From Rotaria sordida (Eukaryota; Rotifera; Eurotatoria; Philodinida; Philodinidae), in assembly GCA_905250125.1 (NCBI GenBank), contig CAJNOL010000198.1:16441-80440 (forward strand): a stretch of 64,000 bases of DNA. Reading direction: 5' to 3'. The notes under the pieces were generated by a model. That model worked only from the letters and a program-made list of their open reading frames with translations. It made no database searches and was not told the DNA's origin. The position numbers were made by a program, and so were the translations under genes. This document shows, in pieces, positions 46,222 to 58,720 of the stretch (the first letter of the stretch is position 1; each line of letters begins with the position of its first letter).

Positions 46222-48742
46222 GTTTTTCCTCAGCTCTCAAATCGAGAAATGTTGATATATCTTATTTCCATGTAAAATTTTATTGAAAAAACGAGTTTGA
46301 AATCAAGTTGATTAGTATACAAATATTATCCGAACGGATTAGTAAAGTAAATAAGGATTTAAATAATTGAAGCTATCCTTTAGTAAAATATATCCTATTG
46401 AAAAAAAAAACAAGAGACTTGCTGTGTACCTTCAACAGTATTTATTTAAACGTTTTTTATCTTTCTCTGATTAGTCATTTGATTATAGAAGAAAGATTTT
46501 GTCTTGTTTATCTGTATTCTATCAATAAGATTCCTATTTGAATAACTCGAGTATTCTACTAATCAGAGTAGATCAAATAAAATTTATATTTAAATTGTTT
46601 TTAATTATCACTGTGAGACTAAGATATAATCAAATCTCAATATTAAAAAACGTGATGTTTTATATTAATTCGAACAAACCTTCTATTGTTATGTATATGT
46701 TTCGTTTTTCGATAGAGTTATTTTAGTTAAAAATAGTATATCATATAATCGTAATGATTTTTTCTAACGGTAGATTGTCAAAGATTTTTCTATAAAGTTT
46801 TTCAGGTTAGATTTTTTCTTTTTCAGATTGAGAATTTAATAATGGTACTTAATTACAATTGGAAGACAAACATTGAAATCAGGTAAATTGAATTGAGAAA
46901 TAAACATCTATTCTACGAAATAGATCCAACAAATTAAAAAAAAAACATATCTGTCTGAATTTATTCTCTTTAAATGAATTCTTTCAAAATTTCTACATTG
47001 ATTTAACGATAGAAATGTCTCGGAATTGATGTAGAACGGATAAGTTTAAATAAAACATGTATTTCTATTAGATTGTTTAAATAAAATAAAATCAATGATA
47101 GTGTTAATGCAACTGAGTATCATATATTGTTTAATCACTCAATATCAACCATATAACGAATAAAATGATGATATTTATCTAAACGATTGATTTTGAATGA
47201 ATAAATATATATGAAAATGTATCAAGTCAACGTAGACCATTGTCAGAACTTAAGAATTCACTTTAGCTAAAATAGAAATACAGATCGATATAAAAATCAT
47301 AATTTTTTTTCTTTCCTTAAAAAAATAAAGCATAAAAAGTCTATATGGAAATAATAAAAGACATAGTTACTATGTTGTTGCAGTAAATTCTAAATCGATT
47401 TTATTTCTTAAACAAACTGACAAACTGACCGACATAGAATAATAATTATACCAGTAGATATTGTCTAAGTAAAGGTATTGATCCATAATGCAGTGATAAT
47501 AAAATCTCAATAATTTATAGTTGATTCCTAACGATTTTAATTTAGTCGTTGAAATAATCTATATGTTCAACTTGAATATATAGAATATTGACCAACTATT
47601 AAAATTCTTTCTAATAAATCGATTTAAATCAATTTTTCTTTAACAATTCAATATTCTATCGTCATATATTAGTTTTTACTAATGATTACAATAAGTCATT
47701 GAAATTAAAATATAATAAAACAATTTTATTTTCTATCTAAACTATAGTTATATGTTATTTATTATAATATTCTTATCTGATCTTTTTACTTGAATTTATA
47801 TTAAGAATTTCTCTAAATCATATTGCTAATGTTCAATTTAATGATTAATTAAAAACATATATAGATAATTGATTATAGAATATATTCATCTTATATCACC
47901 AACGATGTGTTGAAACAATCTAATTATTATGGAACTCACATATGCTCTATAAGAGAACAGTTGTACGAACACATAATAAGTATAGTTTAATTGTTTTTTC
48001 TTTTTTTATAAATGAAAATAAAAACAAAAAAATAATTTTCAAGTGTTATGTTGGGATCGAAGAAATTTAAAAGATGATTATCTAGAACGATTAATATATA
48101 AATTGTAAACATTGATTGATTGAGTCTTTAAAACTATCATTTTTGAAGTGGGTGGTTCCTTTTAACAGTTTTGGTTCTTTTTTAATAATTTTTTGTATAT
48201 ATCAATCGACATTACCAAAAGGTTTTTTAGAAAGAACATATACTATTAAAATCAATTACGTACGTCAAAATATATAGTTTTAACGAAAAAACGAACCAAT
48301 TCTCTCATAGAATCTCGCCGACAAAAAAGTATTAATCTGTCTTGTCTTATAGTATTTTCTTGAAAAATTTTTGTTTCATCCCTTCCCATAGAACGTTCCA
48401 TGCGAGCTCTGATATGTATTGTCGAGTATCCGTCTGTTACCGACTGCAAAGTTAAAAGCTATCGATGAAAGTGAGACACTACTAGAAACGTCAAGAATCT
48501 TTTAGAGCATGTCAGAACATGTTGTAGCTTTTCAGATTTTTTTTTCTACAATATTCTGAAACATTCCACAATATTTTCCAGACAAGTATGAAAGGACGCG
48601 TGAGATGACGAGTAACTGTTTTGTTAAGGTAAATGATGACTGATATTACAAGACGATCTTCTTCTATGGACTATGAATATTCTACCTCACCGTCATGCAT
48701 ACATGACGATTCAACTGCTTCAGACTCATACCAAGATACTGC
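46222..48742. other. Gene-free AT-rich gap
   Basis: Nothing supportable. ORFs at 46538 and 48252 have no domain or splice context, although the latter may belong to the tail of the piggyBac remnant. Confidence 0.4.
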
Positions 48743-51054
48743 TCAGTTACTTCCTGTCATAAATCTGCACGGTCGGCGTGTAGGGTAAAGCTTTTCGAGA
48801 GCCGAAAGGATGTGCCCATGATGTGTAGAGGACATGAAGACAGCCAGATTATAACGACTGCAGAAAGATGTTGAAAAGCATCGCTTCCAACATCCGAAAA
48901 CAAATAGAGGAGCAAAAACAAAACCGACGAGAAAAAGATGCTTTACATCAGCGCTATCGTCGACAATGAACCTTCTCTGTGCACAAGTTGCACTCGGAAG
49001 CACACTTCCTTCTGAAAGTTATTTCGATAAAATCGATAATGTCTGTCAGTAGTGTAGTGTCCTGTATTTCAAGAGCGAGTATTCGTGTTGCAGAAAGGAT
49101 GAATTCAAGCAGTACTATCACTATTGATTTATTCAACTCCCTGAGACTCTTACATATTCAGATGAAATCAAAGTTTTTCTGCAAAGAATGGATATTGAAA
49201 CAAGAAATTGCCATGAAAATATTTGCAGTTACAATAGTACTCTTGCATTTGCATCGATAAGGGCTTAGATTGGTTTGTCATTAGGGTTTGAATCCTACTA
49301 CTTTCGGATTCATGGACAAATCTATGAATGGATCCGTTCACTTTATCCTGAATCTGGTCAGAGAACTCAGTTTGTTCAACTCTATATAGACTTACGATCA
49401 AGATTGTAGCAGGATATTCTTTGGTTGAGTCGATCAACTCCATTTATAAACTGATTGTAATCTTTTATTGCTTTTGGACAGTTAATTGTAATACATTGAC
49501 CATTTTTCAACCGGCGGGAAATCGGAACAACTTTGTTGTCTTTATGATAATTTGAAACCAAAAAAAAACGTGTTTGGTATCCATCCATATGAAGACAATG
49601 CTGTTCGATATAATCATTGACTTGTAATCCCCTAGTTCCATTTTATCTTTCTTGGTAAAATTCGACGAAATACCTGCCCGATCTGGTCTAATCGTTCCAC
49701 TGGCCTTTATGTTCTATTATTTTAACTTTTCTAATAATCCGAGAGAAGTGAAAAATTTATCGAAATATAGATGTTTTTCTTCAAAATTATGACCAAAGAT
49801 AAGATCAAAAACAACACATTCGCCCAAAGGTATTTCTCTTTCATTGGTTTCTTCTTTTCCTAAATAGAATTGATAGTTGAATAAGTAATCAGTGATTAGA
49901 TCACATAAACACCAAACTTTATATCATTTTTTTATTGGTTTTAGAGGCAAATATTGTTTGAGGCTTGATCTTCCCTTGAATTTTATCATACTTTAGTCGA
50001 TTGCACCATAGCGACCAAATTTATAATTTTTCTGAAAATTTCTCCGTAAAATTTCAGTAAAATCCTTAACTTTGTAAATTTTGCTATCGTTTTTAGATCC
50101 TCGTTTTGATTCCAATGAACTATCAGCCAAATGTAAATTATAAGAAATTTGAAGAAAACGATCTCTTGACATGATCAAAGAGATAAATGTATTATGGAAT
50201 ACCATATCTTTACTTCAATAAAGTTTCATATTTGGCAAGTTATAGATACCTATTAGAATAATCAACCCGAGAAAACATTCAATATCTTTTTTGCTCACAT
50301 CCTTCCAGTTCCTGGTTTTCTTCTGATTGTTATTTCGTTTCTTTCTTTTTCCATAAATGTTTGTTTGATCAGTAATCAGATTTAAAATTTCTCAGGTAAA
50401 AAAAGGTTCTAAAGACTGAAATTGAAGTTCGCTTTTTGAGAGAGATTGAGGTAAAGCCGCTATCCGTGATATAAATTTCATTTATTGAATTCAGCTTCTC
50501 TGCATATACATCCAAATCTTCATCAGAAACTTCAAGTTCATTTAAGTTATCGACTAATTCATTGTAATCGAAATCGAATTCACTCTCGCTGCTGTCATCA
50601 CTAGTATATGAATCACAGAACTTGTCATCAACTTCATTATTTTTATAAAATTCCATTTGTTTAGTTTTAATTATAAAAACGGTATAAAGAAATAAAGAGT
50701 ACAAGTTCAAAAGAGAAATGATATGCTTTGCAAATTCAAGAACAACGTAAATTCGTCAATGACAACAGGAATATATATAAACCTGATAGAGAATCAGAAT
50801 ATTCTCGACAAATAAAAGATCAGAGAAGAAGAAAGAAATCATGACGTCACTTTACCTTAGCAGCAGGAACAAAAGATATTTGAAAAGAATTTATATGAGA
50901 GAAGGAAAGAAAGAAAAAAAAAAGGTATAAGATGACGAATACGGTTGTTTATGACCTTAATGAGCTTACATATTTAATAGTTTAATGTGAACTAAACACT
51001 TTTTTCTCTACTGACAAATTGGTAGGACAAATATGTCCCACCGTCCTCAAAGGG
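48743..51054 (-). mobile_element. Decayed piggyBac-type DNA transposon
   Basis: The right end carries the terminal repeat CCCTTTGAGGACGG (minus strand) with a subterminal hairpin (GGACA.ATAT.GTCC) and is followed by TTAA at 51055-51058, the obligatory piggyBac target. Transposase remnants lie on the minus strand. No matching left terminus was found near 48.0-48.8 kb, so the left end is probably lost. Confidence 0.85.
48954..50658 (-). pseudogene. piggyBac transposase remnant
   Basis: In order on the minus strand: an acidic N-terminal part (about 50658-50369, DDSSESEFDFDYNEL); MSRDRFLQISYNLHLAD and YKFGRYGAID (about 50165-49993); blocks around LITDYLFNYQFYLGKE, LYFDKFFTS and SGTIRPDRAG (about 49915-49650), which include the catalytic Asp region of the DDE_Tnp_1_7 family; NCPKAIKDYNQFINGVDRLNQRISCYNLDRKS (about 49495-49385 in two blocks); and a Cys-rich tail with CNLC (about 48990). 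Stops and frame changes separate these pieces, so it is inactive. Confidence 0.85.
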
Positions 51055-51058
51055 TTAA
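51041..51058. repeat. piggyBac terminal repeat and TTAA target
   Basis: CCGTCCTCAAAGGG ending at 51054, then TTAA. This fixes the right boundary of the transposon. Confidence 0.8.
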
Positions 51059-51087
51059 ATTCTTCATAAAATATAAAATTGAATACT

Positions 51088-52073
51088 AATGCAAATGAAA
51101 CTGTACGAGCTCAAAGTGTTCAAAGCAATGAAAATATCAGTAAGTGAAATAAACAAGCATGTTTTTAAGAAATTGAAAAAAAAATAATATATTAAGTTGA
51201 ACCAGCACGATTAAGTCTTGAAAGTGAAAGTAATGATGAAAATCTGAAAATGGATGAAATAATTCCTCGTCCAACACCAGATCAAATTCTATCAAAAAGT
51301 ACAATACCATTTACATTAGATACACAAAATTCAGAACATCATGAAAATCATTCATCACCTAGAATATCAAATAAACGAAATTATAAATTAATTTCATGTT
51401 CATCTCGACAAGTTTATCGAACAATATCTGAATCAAATCAATATCCAAATACAAATCAAACAAATGAACAATTTACACAATTGACACTTTCACAATTAGA
51501 ACTTTTAGAAAATAATGATCCAATGATAAGTAATAAAATTGGTGTTCCTTTTATTCTTCGTCAAATGTTAACAAGATCACGTGATGCTCAACAATCAACT
51601 AAACGTTTACTTCAGCAAATTCAGCGAGATTATCCAAAGTATTTGAATATTATCTTGTTTTTTTTCTTATGTTTATTGAATATGTTTAGAAAAAATGGTC
51701 AAACGATATTTGAATCTCGTACATGTCGTTCTTCTCATAATTTAATTGATATTTACTCAAACACCTTCAATTAACAAAATCAAAAAGAATACGTATTGAA
51801 AGACAAACAATATTTGAAAAAGCAGAAAATGAATCCTCAATTGAACAAAAAATGCAAATTAAATCATTAGAAAATCCAAATCGTTTAACTATTCCACTTT
51901 ATTTACCATTGGAACAACATTCGCTTGTTAAACATACTAATTCAACAAGAACATTATCAAAAAAACATCCAAGTCAATTAGATGATATTTATATTTTAGA
52001 ACATTCAACAGAACAACAACGAAATCTTTTTCATCAGTACGAAACTTTTTTTTTCCTTTTATTGAAAGAATGA
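51088..52073 (+). pseudogene. Broken uncharacterised gene beside the piggyBac insertion
   Basis: Exon pieces 51088..51139 (donor GTAAGT), 51197..51638 (donor GTATTT) and from 51690 keep phase. The last one stops at 51772 while coding-like sequence continues in another frame to 52073 (KRIRIERQTIFEKAENESS...). It is Asn/Gln/Ser-rich, with LTLSQLELLENNDPMI and FILRQMLTRSRDAQQSTKRLLQQIQRDYP as the most ordered stretch. No family recognised. The 5' part is missing to the left of the TTAA at 51055, which suggests that the transposon insertion broke it. The frame change may be decay or a sequencing error. Confidence 0.55.
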
Positions 52074-52140
52074 ATATTTGAACTTTGATAAATATCGAAC
52101 CAAAATAAAATATAATTACACTTGAAAAAATTCTATTTTT

Positions 52141-52382
52141 GAGTAGGGGTGGGAATTTATAATTTATTGTGATTTGTTATAAATCTTTTGCCTTAGAAAG
52201 AATTTCCAACCTCTATAGTACTGATTCATATTGTATAACCAAGATAGATACCGATCTGAGATTTCAGGAAAAATAAGTTATTTATTATTTATCTGTTATT
52301 TATAACAAATAACTATAGGAAAAAAAGATATTGTTATTAATAACAATAGGATAAGAATAACTTCTTATCCCTATTCTTGAGA
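52141..52382. repeat. AT-rich element with the GAGTAGGGGTGG terminus (family B, small copy)
   Basis: Begins GAGTAGGGGTGGGAA and ends TTATCCCTATTCTTGAG (RC: CTCAAGAATAGGGATAA), with self-complementary TTTATAACAAATAAC and TTGTTATTAATAACAA in the core. The first 12 bases equal the terminus at 62960, while the cores differ. Confidence 0.6.
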
Positions 52383-53505
52383 ACAATCGATGATATTCAA
52401 GTGTCAATAGTATAATCGTTAGAGTTCAAGAAGAATTCCTCAATCCATATGTTTTTACATTTTGTATACATATTCCATTGAATAAACCCTTTAAAAAATG
52501 TCATTGTCGATTGAAACTAGAACAAGACAATTTCATTAGATTTTTTTGACAAAAAAAAAATGGTCAGAAACAATGAATTGATATAGGAGAATCCGCACGT
52601 TTCATCATAAAACGTCAATGACATTATTGAGCTTGTTTACTTGATAGATGAAATAAGGATGATAAAACCATGATATATCGATCATACCCATTTGTTTCAT
52701 CTTGCAAAAAACTACAAAATCGATTAGAGATACAAATTGATACTCTGAAATAAATCTTTCAGTTTGTACTTATTGCGAATCAACCTGTTATTCAATTAAT
52801 CAATAATTAAAACTATCTTTCACAGTATTTAGAAAAAAAAAAGATTCAAAGTTAAAATTTTCTACTAGTGAAAATGATAATACTTATATAAACGATAAAA
52901 TCATTCGAATAAAAGATGTTCTTTGACGATTCATGTTTAAATTTTCAAAGCGCCAAAAACAATCACATTACAACAATTGTGGACACAAATTGTTTGATAC
53001 AACTAAGCAAGAACATCATACTAAAGTTTTAAGAGATAGGTTATTCTTCATAGTAATGGATGAGTACAGGTCATTTATGTCTCAGCAACATGATGAACAA
53101 AGATGACTAATGAGTAACATTGATCTTTTATCTTACAATCAGATTCTATCGGAATTTGATCACATAAAAACTATAAGCTTTAAGAATGGCAAACAAAATA
53201 ATGTCATGTAGGAATCGATAGTAATAAAAAAAAAAACATTAGAACACGATGAAAACAAATATGTATTCTCTTCATATTATTTTATTCTATAAATGATCGC
53301 GTTATTGAAAAAAAAAGTTCGCTTCATGTTTTTCCTTCATTCTGTTTAAACGTCTACAATGTTATGAAATGGACAGTCGACATCGGACACACATACAATG
53401 ACCTTTTAATATATTGACTAGTTCATCCATTGCATTGTTGTATACTTTATGCATTGTATATTATATATATATATATATATTTAGTTTAGTTCATCAGTGA
53501 GTAAA
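52383..53505. other. AT-rich gap and TA microsatellite upstream of the F-box gene
   Basis: No exon recognised. A (TA)n run lies at 53461-53481, directly upstream of the gene. Confidence 0.45.
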
Positions 53506-54825
53506 ATGGACAATTCTACTCGTTTGGAAGACTTGTCAAACGAAATATTTTGTGAGATCTTTGATTATTTGAATGCATTGGATCTGTTTTGGACTTTTGC
53601 TTCTCTTAATTCACGTATTTCATCTATTTTAAAACTAATTCGTCTTCATGTCAATATTGATTTGGTATCTTCTCGTCGTCAAATTGAATTTCTTTCTCAT
53701 CATCTGATCTTCCATTCTGATCAAGTTATTTCACTGGATATTTGTGATAAGGCCTACGATCAAACAAATGTCATTGAATATATTTTTGAGCGGCATGACT
53801 TTCCCAATCTTCGTTCGTGCATATTTTGGTCTCTTGATGTATCATCCAAACTGAAAAATCTTCTTAGACAATTGAAGAAACAAACTCAGCTTATATCATT
53901 TTGTATACTTGAATCGTTCAATATCCAAAATGAGAATTGGATCAGAAATTATGCACATCTATTTAGCAAAGAGATTTTGTTAGACACACCATCGACATTT
54001 CGGCATGTCACTCTTCGAATTTATTATCATTATCCTGAATTAATGAGCAGTACGATTATCAGTACCAACCTTACATATCTCGAATTAATCTTTTACGGAA
54101 CACATAACATATCGATTTATGCGCTAATTCCTATCCTTCGTATACATAGCTCGTTGCGACAAATCTGTGTCATTATTCAAAATTCTAAAATGTCACAAGA
54201 TAATAATATCAAGTAAGGCTGCGTACTTGAATAATATTATTAAATATTTTCATATGTACTTTTGAGAATAAATAAAATCAACTATTTTATTAAAAAAATA
54301 CAATAGAAAACAATGTGTTTATCATTTTTGTTTTTTTTAGTATTCCAAATGTTCAATCTATAAACGAAGATGATTTACCTAGAGTAGCATCATTAAAAAT
54401 ATTCGATTTGCACATATTGACACAATGTGATATTCATTCACTTGGTCTTGTTCTTCATTGTATGCCTAATCTTCGAGAATTTAGTTTTACATTTATCGTT
54501 GAACATCTTCATACACTATTTATTGATGTCTTACTCAATGGAAATAACTGGCAACAAATATTGACAAGTCATCTATCACATTTGACCAAATTCGATATTC
54601 ATATGTCTTTTTTAACACATGATGGACTAGTCAATTCCAAATTGATTCTTGATTCATTTCGATGTTTTTGCACACAATATGATGGTTGGCATATGGCTAT
54701 TAGTCGATGGAAAACTTTTCAAGATTTTACACTCTGTAAGTCAAAGAAATCATCATTTATTTTATTCACTTTTGCCAGTAACAGACGAAAGGATAGAAAA
54801 GATAAAGCATTTTTCTCAGTATTGA
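53506..54825 (+). CDS. F-box protein with leucine-rich C-terminal region
   Basis: Exons are 53506..54212 (donor GTAAGG), 54341..54735 (donor GTAAGT) and 54779..54825, phases 2 and 1, giving 382 residues. The start is the ATG after GTGAGTAAA; the GTG upstream is in frame but is not used. The F-box is residues about 5-45 (LEDLSNEIFCEIFDYLNALDLFWTFASLN in two blocks), the site that binds SKP1 in SCF ubiquitin ligases. The rest is made of irregular leucine-rich strand-helix units (LTYLELIF, LREFSFTF, LTKFDIHM), probably the substrate-binding part. F-box/LRR families of this style are large in bdelloids. Without the last 43 bp intron the ORF would run on to a poor C-terminus at 54854. Confidence 0.88.
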
Positions 54826-55309
54826 TGCATATTACCGAAATTGAAAGGATATGAGCAGTTTTTTTTTCTTCCATACAGAAAAGAAAAATCAAAAGAAGAA
54901 AACAAACTCATTGAACAATTCTACAATTAAAAACTAAATGAGAAACGATGATTTGTAGAACTTCGTCGATACTTTCAACATGTCTTCAATGCATATTTGT
55001 TTTGATAAGAAAGATTTTTAGGTAATTATAGGGCATAAATATAAGAAAAAAATAACCATTTTTTTTTACTCCAGAGATTCTTGTCATTCTCATAGTAGTC
55101 TAAAGAGTTTGAGATTTGATGTTTCCTCTTTCATAAGTATAACTCTTGAAAAAAATAGAACAATGACTCAGTAAAAATATGATATATCTGGGTATGATGA
55201 TTTTCATTCAAATCGTATTGGTCTTGATGAAAATTATATAGGTCGATTGAGAAATATTCGATTTCTTTTGCAAAAATTTGAAAATGATGATATATATTTC
55301 GAATGAATC
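54826..55309. other. Spacer with decayed 5' part of the second F-box-like gene
   Basis: Coding-like fragments (GLDENYIGRLRNIRFLLQKF near 55220-55290) interrupted by stops, probably the ruined 5' half of the gene that follows. Confidence 0.45.
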
Positions 55310-56988
55310 ATGGTATATTTAGATGAATGTATTGTTTTGCGCACACTCAACTACAAATATTTGGTACCACGATATAAATATTTTACAACAATGAATATAT
55401 GTTATGGCACATTCGAAATAATCTCAACAGATTTATCAAATACTAATAATTACTACTTTCAATCGCATAATAACTCAATAGAATTTAATATGCCAACATA
55501 TATGGAAAGTCCAGTGAATTCATCATATGCAAATATTCCATTTAGAAATGTTAATTTTCTTGTCATACGTTTATCATTGATAGAATCAAGAATAATCTCA
55601 TTTTTAAAGAATATATTTACATCAAGTGAGTAAATACATATCTACGACTTATTATGAACTCTTCCATAAACTAATTGTCTTATTATTAATTTTTGTTTTT
55701 TCTTTTGTTCAGTTTTTACGCGTTCTCATACGGATCAATATGTCGAAAGTCTTTCATCTCTTATTGATTTGTCGACTATCATTACCTTAAAATTTAAAGA
55801 AAACAACGATTTAAGACGATCACATGTTGCACCACATATTATACGGTATGTTGAATTATGTAGAATAAAAGTTTTAGACAAACATATTGTACTGAAAATC
55901 TCGTAGAAAACTCATATTAGAGATCTGACATAATCATTTTTTTTCAACTAGTGATTTTTTATTTCATTTTGTTATAAGAGATTTGTAACAAGCATATCTT
56001 AAATAATTCAATCTTCATGTGTGTAAGATTACAGCAATCAGTATTGATTCCAACTATCCATGTAAAAGTTTTGAAAGTGAACTTAAGAAGAATCGATTAT
56101 CTTAAGATCAAAATAATGGAAGTATTCTACATAGCTCTAGTGAATCGGAGCCTGTGACAAAATTGTTTTACAGCCCAAAACTTATCCAATTTGAATTAAA
56201 TTATATTGAATTATTATTGAAATTTGCATTGAATGAATCTGAATGAATATTTTTTAAAACACCAGAAATTGTGTGCACTTATCATCGAAGCATTCCTGCT
56301 TGATAGTATATATCATTAGAAGAGCTGTTCATTTCATCATTTTTCTTCTTGCTATATGATAGCAGTTTCTCACCTGAAATCTACATAGAATCGATGTAGT
56401 ATTTTCCATGTTTTTATTTCTAAATTACAGTTTGGTCCTACAGGTTTGTGATGACTGATCATGTTGCTTATAAGAAAACTAATATTATTGATATTTTGAT
56501 TACAATTATATCCAATGTCGAATAAGCAATCTAAAATAACATTGTTTTCTTGACTTTTTAGAGCATGTGTGAATGTCAAAAGACTTATTATGCATACTTC
56601 ATTATTCTTCTTGCCTATAATCATCGACAATGCGGATCTTACTCTTACTTTTAGTCGAATAGAGAACCTTGAACTGTTTGTGGATCATATGTACTTTCCA
56701 TTAAAATATGGCTCAAAAATTGTGGAACGTTTTTCATCTTTGAGAGAGATCAAAATTATTCATTGTTCATTCGACTCTAGCTTACTGATCGTCGATATTT
56801 TTCTCTGTGGTCTTCCAAAATTATGTGAAGTTATCATCGAATTTTGCCATGATACTTTATTAGATTATCCAATTTCGCGTGATCATGTGATAGAAAAGCG
56901 ACGTCAGTCGTTTGGTTTAAACAGAAACGATGAAGACAAAGTGATTGTAAGTGCTAAAGCTCATATATTGTATATCTGGATTCCATAA
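55310..56988 (+). pseudogene. Leucine-rich F-box-family relative lacking its F-box
   Basis: Three exons keep phase and canonical sites: 55310..55625 (donor GTGAGT), 55713..55845 (donor GTATGT) and 56562..56988, 291 residues if translation began at ATG 55310. The products FRNVNFLVIRLSLIESR, VESLSSLIDLSTIITLKF and RIENLELFVDHMYFPL resemble the C-terminal leucine-rich part of the F-box gene just upstream. An in-frame TGA at 55304 cuts it off from coding-like sequence before it, and no F-box is found. Read as a pseudogene from a tandem duplication; a short expressed protein cannot be excluded. Confidence 0.62.
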
Positions 56989-58601
56989 TTATTGATTTGT
57001 ACATTTGTTGTTTCATAGTACATGAATAAATTAGATAAAGTATGGAAAATTTGTAAGATTATTTTGTATGAATGGCTATTCCACTTACTAATTGTTGATT
57101 CGAAATCGATGTTGATTACGAGAACATCCATAAGCCCATTCATGACTCGGAGAAGTAGTCAAAATTTAGTTTTTTGATTTGATATTCTCATCGTCTTCAG
57201 CATCATTCAAAAACCTCTCTGTCCAAGTTTTTAGCATGTCTGATGAAGCTGATGAAAAGCCCAGACGAATTAATCTAATAGTGGATCCTGTCGGGTTCTA
57301 TAAAAACCGATCAAAATTCTATCAAATTCCGACACCATTCTGCAGGATCCTACTAGCGATGGCGCCAGAAATTGAAATTTCCACAGAGGAGGGTACAGCC
57401 TCTACGATATTGAAATGCCAAAATATGTAGTAGAAGTTTTCCGAACTTTTTCACTCCCTAAGAGTGCTACTTGATATATACAATCAGGAAATCCCATGTA
57501 ACTATAAAACGAATTTTAGATGCGTTTAAACGCGTCTTCGATTAAAACAGACCCCAAATGTACTAAAATGCGTCTATAGTACTAGTGTCCAAATGCGTTT
57601 ATTAAATAAGACACATCCGAACAGGTTTAGATTAGTTATGGAACGCGTTTCTAATGTAAACAATTTCGGGTTTGCATCCAGATGCGTTCATAATTTCCAA
57701 CAAAGTTAAATTGAACGGGATCGAACGCTACCTATCGACAACATGCGATTATACGCGTTAATTCTGTACGCTTGTTGATGCTCTAGGATTTCACTTACGC
57801 GTCTAAATGCAGTCCGATGCCTTCTTTTGCATAGAAAAGATGCATTTAACCCTTTACCCCCATAGCGGTTCCAGAACAGCCGCTGATGAAATAACTTTAT
57901 AAATAGAGTATTAGTCTGTTGAATATGCCAATGGTGTGGCCTAATGCGCCGAACGTCTTGTTCCTGGAGTAGGGCGGTTTGATTGATGTAAAAGTCATGT
58001 TGTGGAAAATGGGAATTGAACGACATCATAAGACTTAGTTTTTTTTCTTTGACCACATTATTGACTGGACAGAAGCAGCATCTATCTCGTACTGTTGAAC
58101 TGATAGGAAAAATGCAACGAGCGAACCCATAAAAATTAACATCAAAGAATGCAGGTTTTTTTTACACCTATTGCCAAATTTAAGCCTATTTTACTCTGAG
58201 CCATTTTGTAACGTCTGAAGGAATTTAATTCATCATAAATACTATTTCGGCTTCTTATGAGTTGAGGTCTATAACGCATATATTAACTTTGTTCTTGATT
58301 AGCCTTCATCTGTCTAATAGTGACAGCATGGTCAATTGTGTTCCTTAGGATGCATAGTTCACGAAGTTAGCATGAAGCTTTCGAAACACATCTAATTCAG
58401 CAGTGGACTTCTTCATCGATTACTATCACACAGAAATTGCAAAAGACCTCTATCGATTGCGAGTAGAGAACATCTCGTTTAAAAAATTTCGAATTTTTGC
58501 ATTTTTTTCAAAATTATCGATTTTGTAAGTCATATATCTCGAAGGCAGAGCAATGAAACAAAATATTTTTTTTTACCAATCGATAGCTTGTGGAGTTCCC
58601 T
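56989..58601. other. Repeat-derived gap
   Basis: Holds a 64-codon ORF from ATG 57237 overlapping a GGATCC-rich patch like family C, several ATGCGTTT/ACGCGT words at 57515-57800, and TTAACCCTTTACCCCC at 57847, which looks like a piggyBac-type terminus. A minus ORF at 57706-58056 has no domain. No real gene supported. Confidence 0.4.
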
Positions 58602-58720
58602 CAAGGGGGAAACACCGTATTTTGTGCTTTAAAGTACTTTAAGGTACTTTGAAGTACTTTGAAGTACTTTAAAGTACTTTAAGGTACTTTAAAGTACAAA
58701 AGTACGGTGTTTCCCCCTTG
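58602..58720. mobile_element. Satellite-cored element, family A, short copy
   Basis: Same perfect termini as at 45936 (CAAGGGGGAAACACCGTA) and same entry sequence TTTTGTGCTTTAA, but only about six 10 bp units. It abuts the foldback that follows. Confidence 0.92.

Noticed and set aside
57237..57430. 64-codon ORF starting at ATG 57237
   Set aside because: Overlaps a GGATCC-rich satellite-like patch; no domain, and the CTGATGA at its start lacks the other hammerhead parts.
57706..58056. 116-codon minus ORF
   Set aside because: Lies in repeat-derived DNA, no domain recognised.
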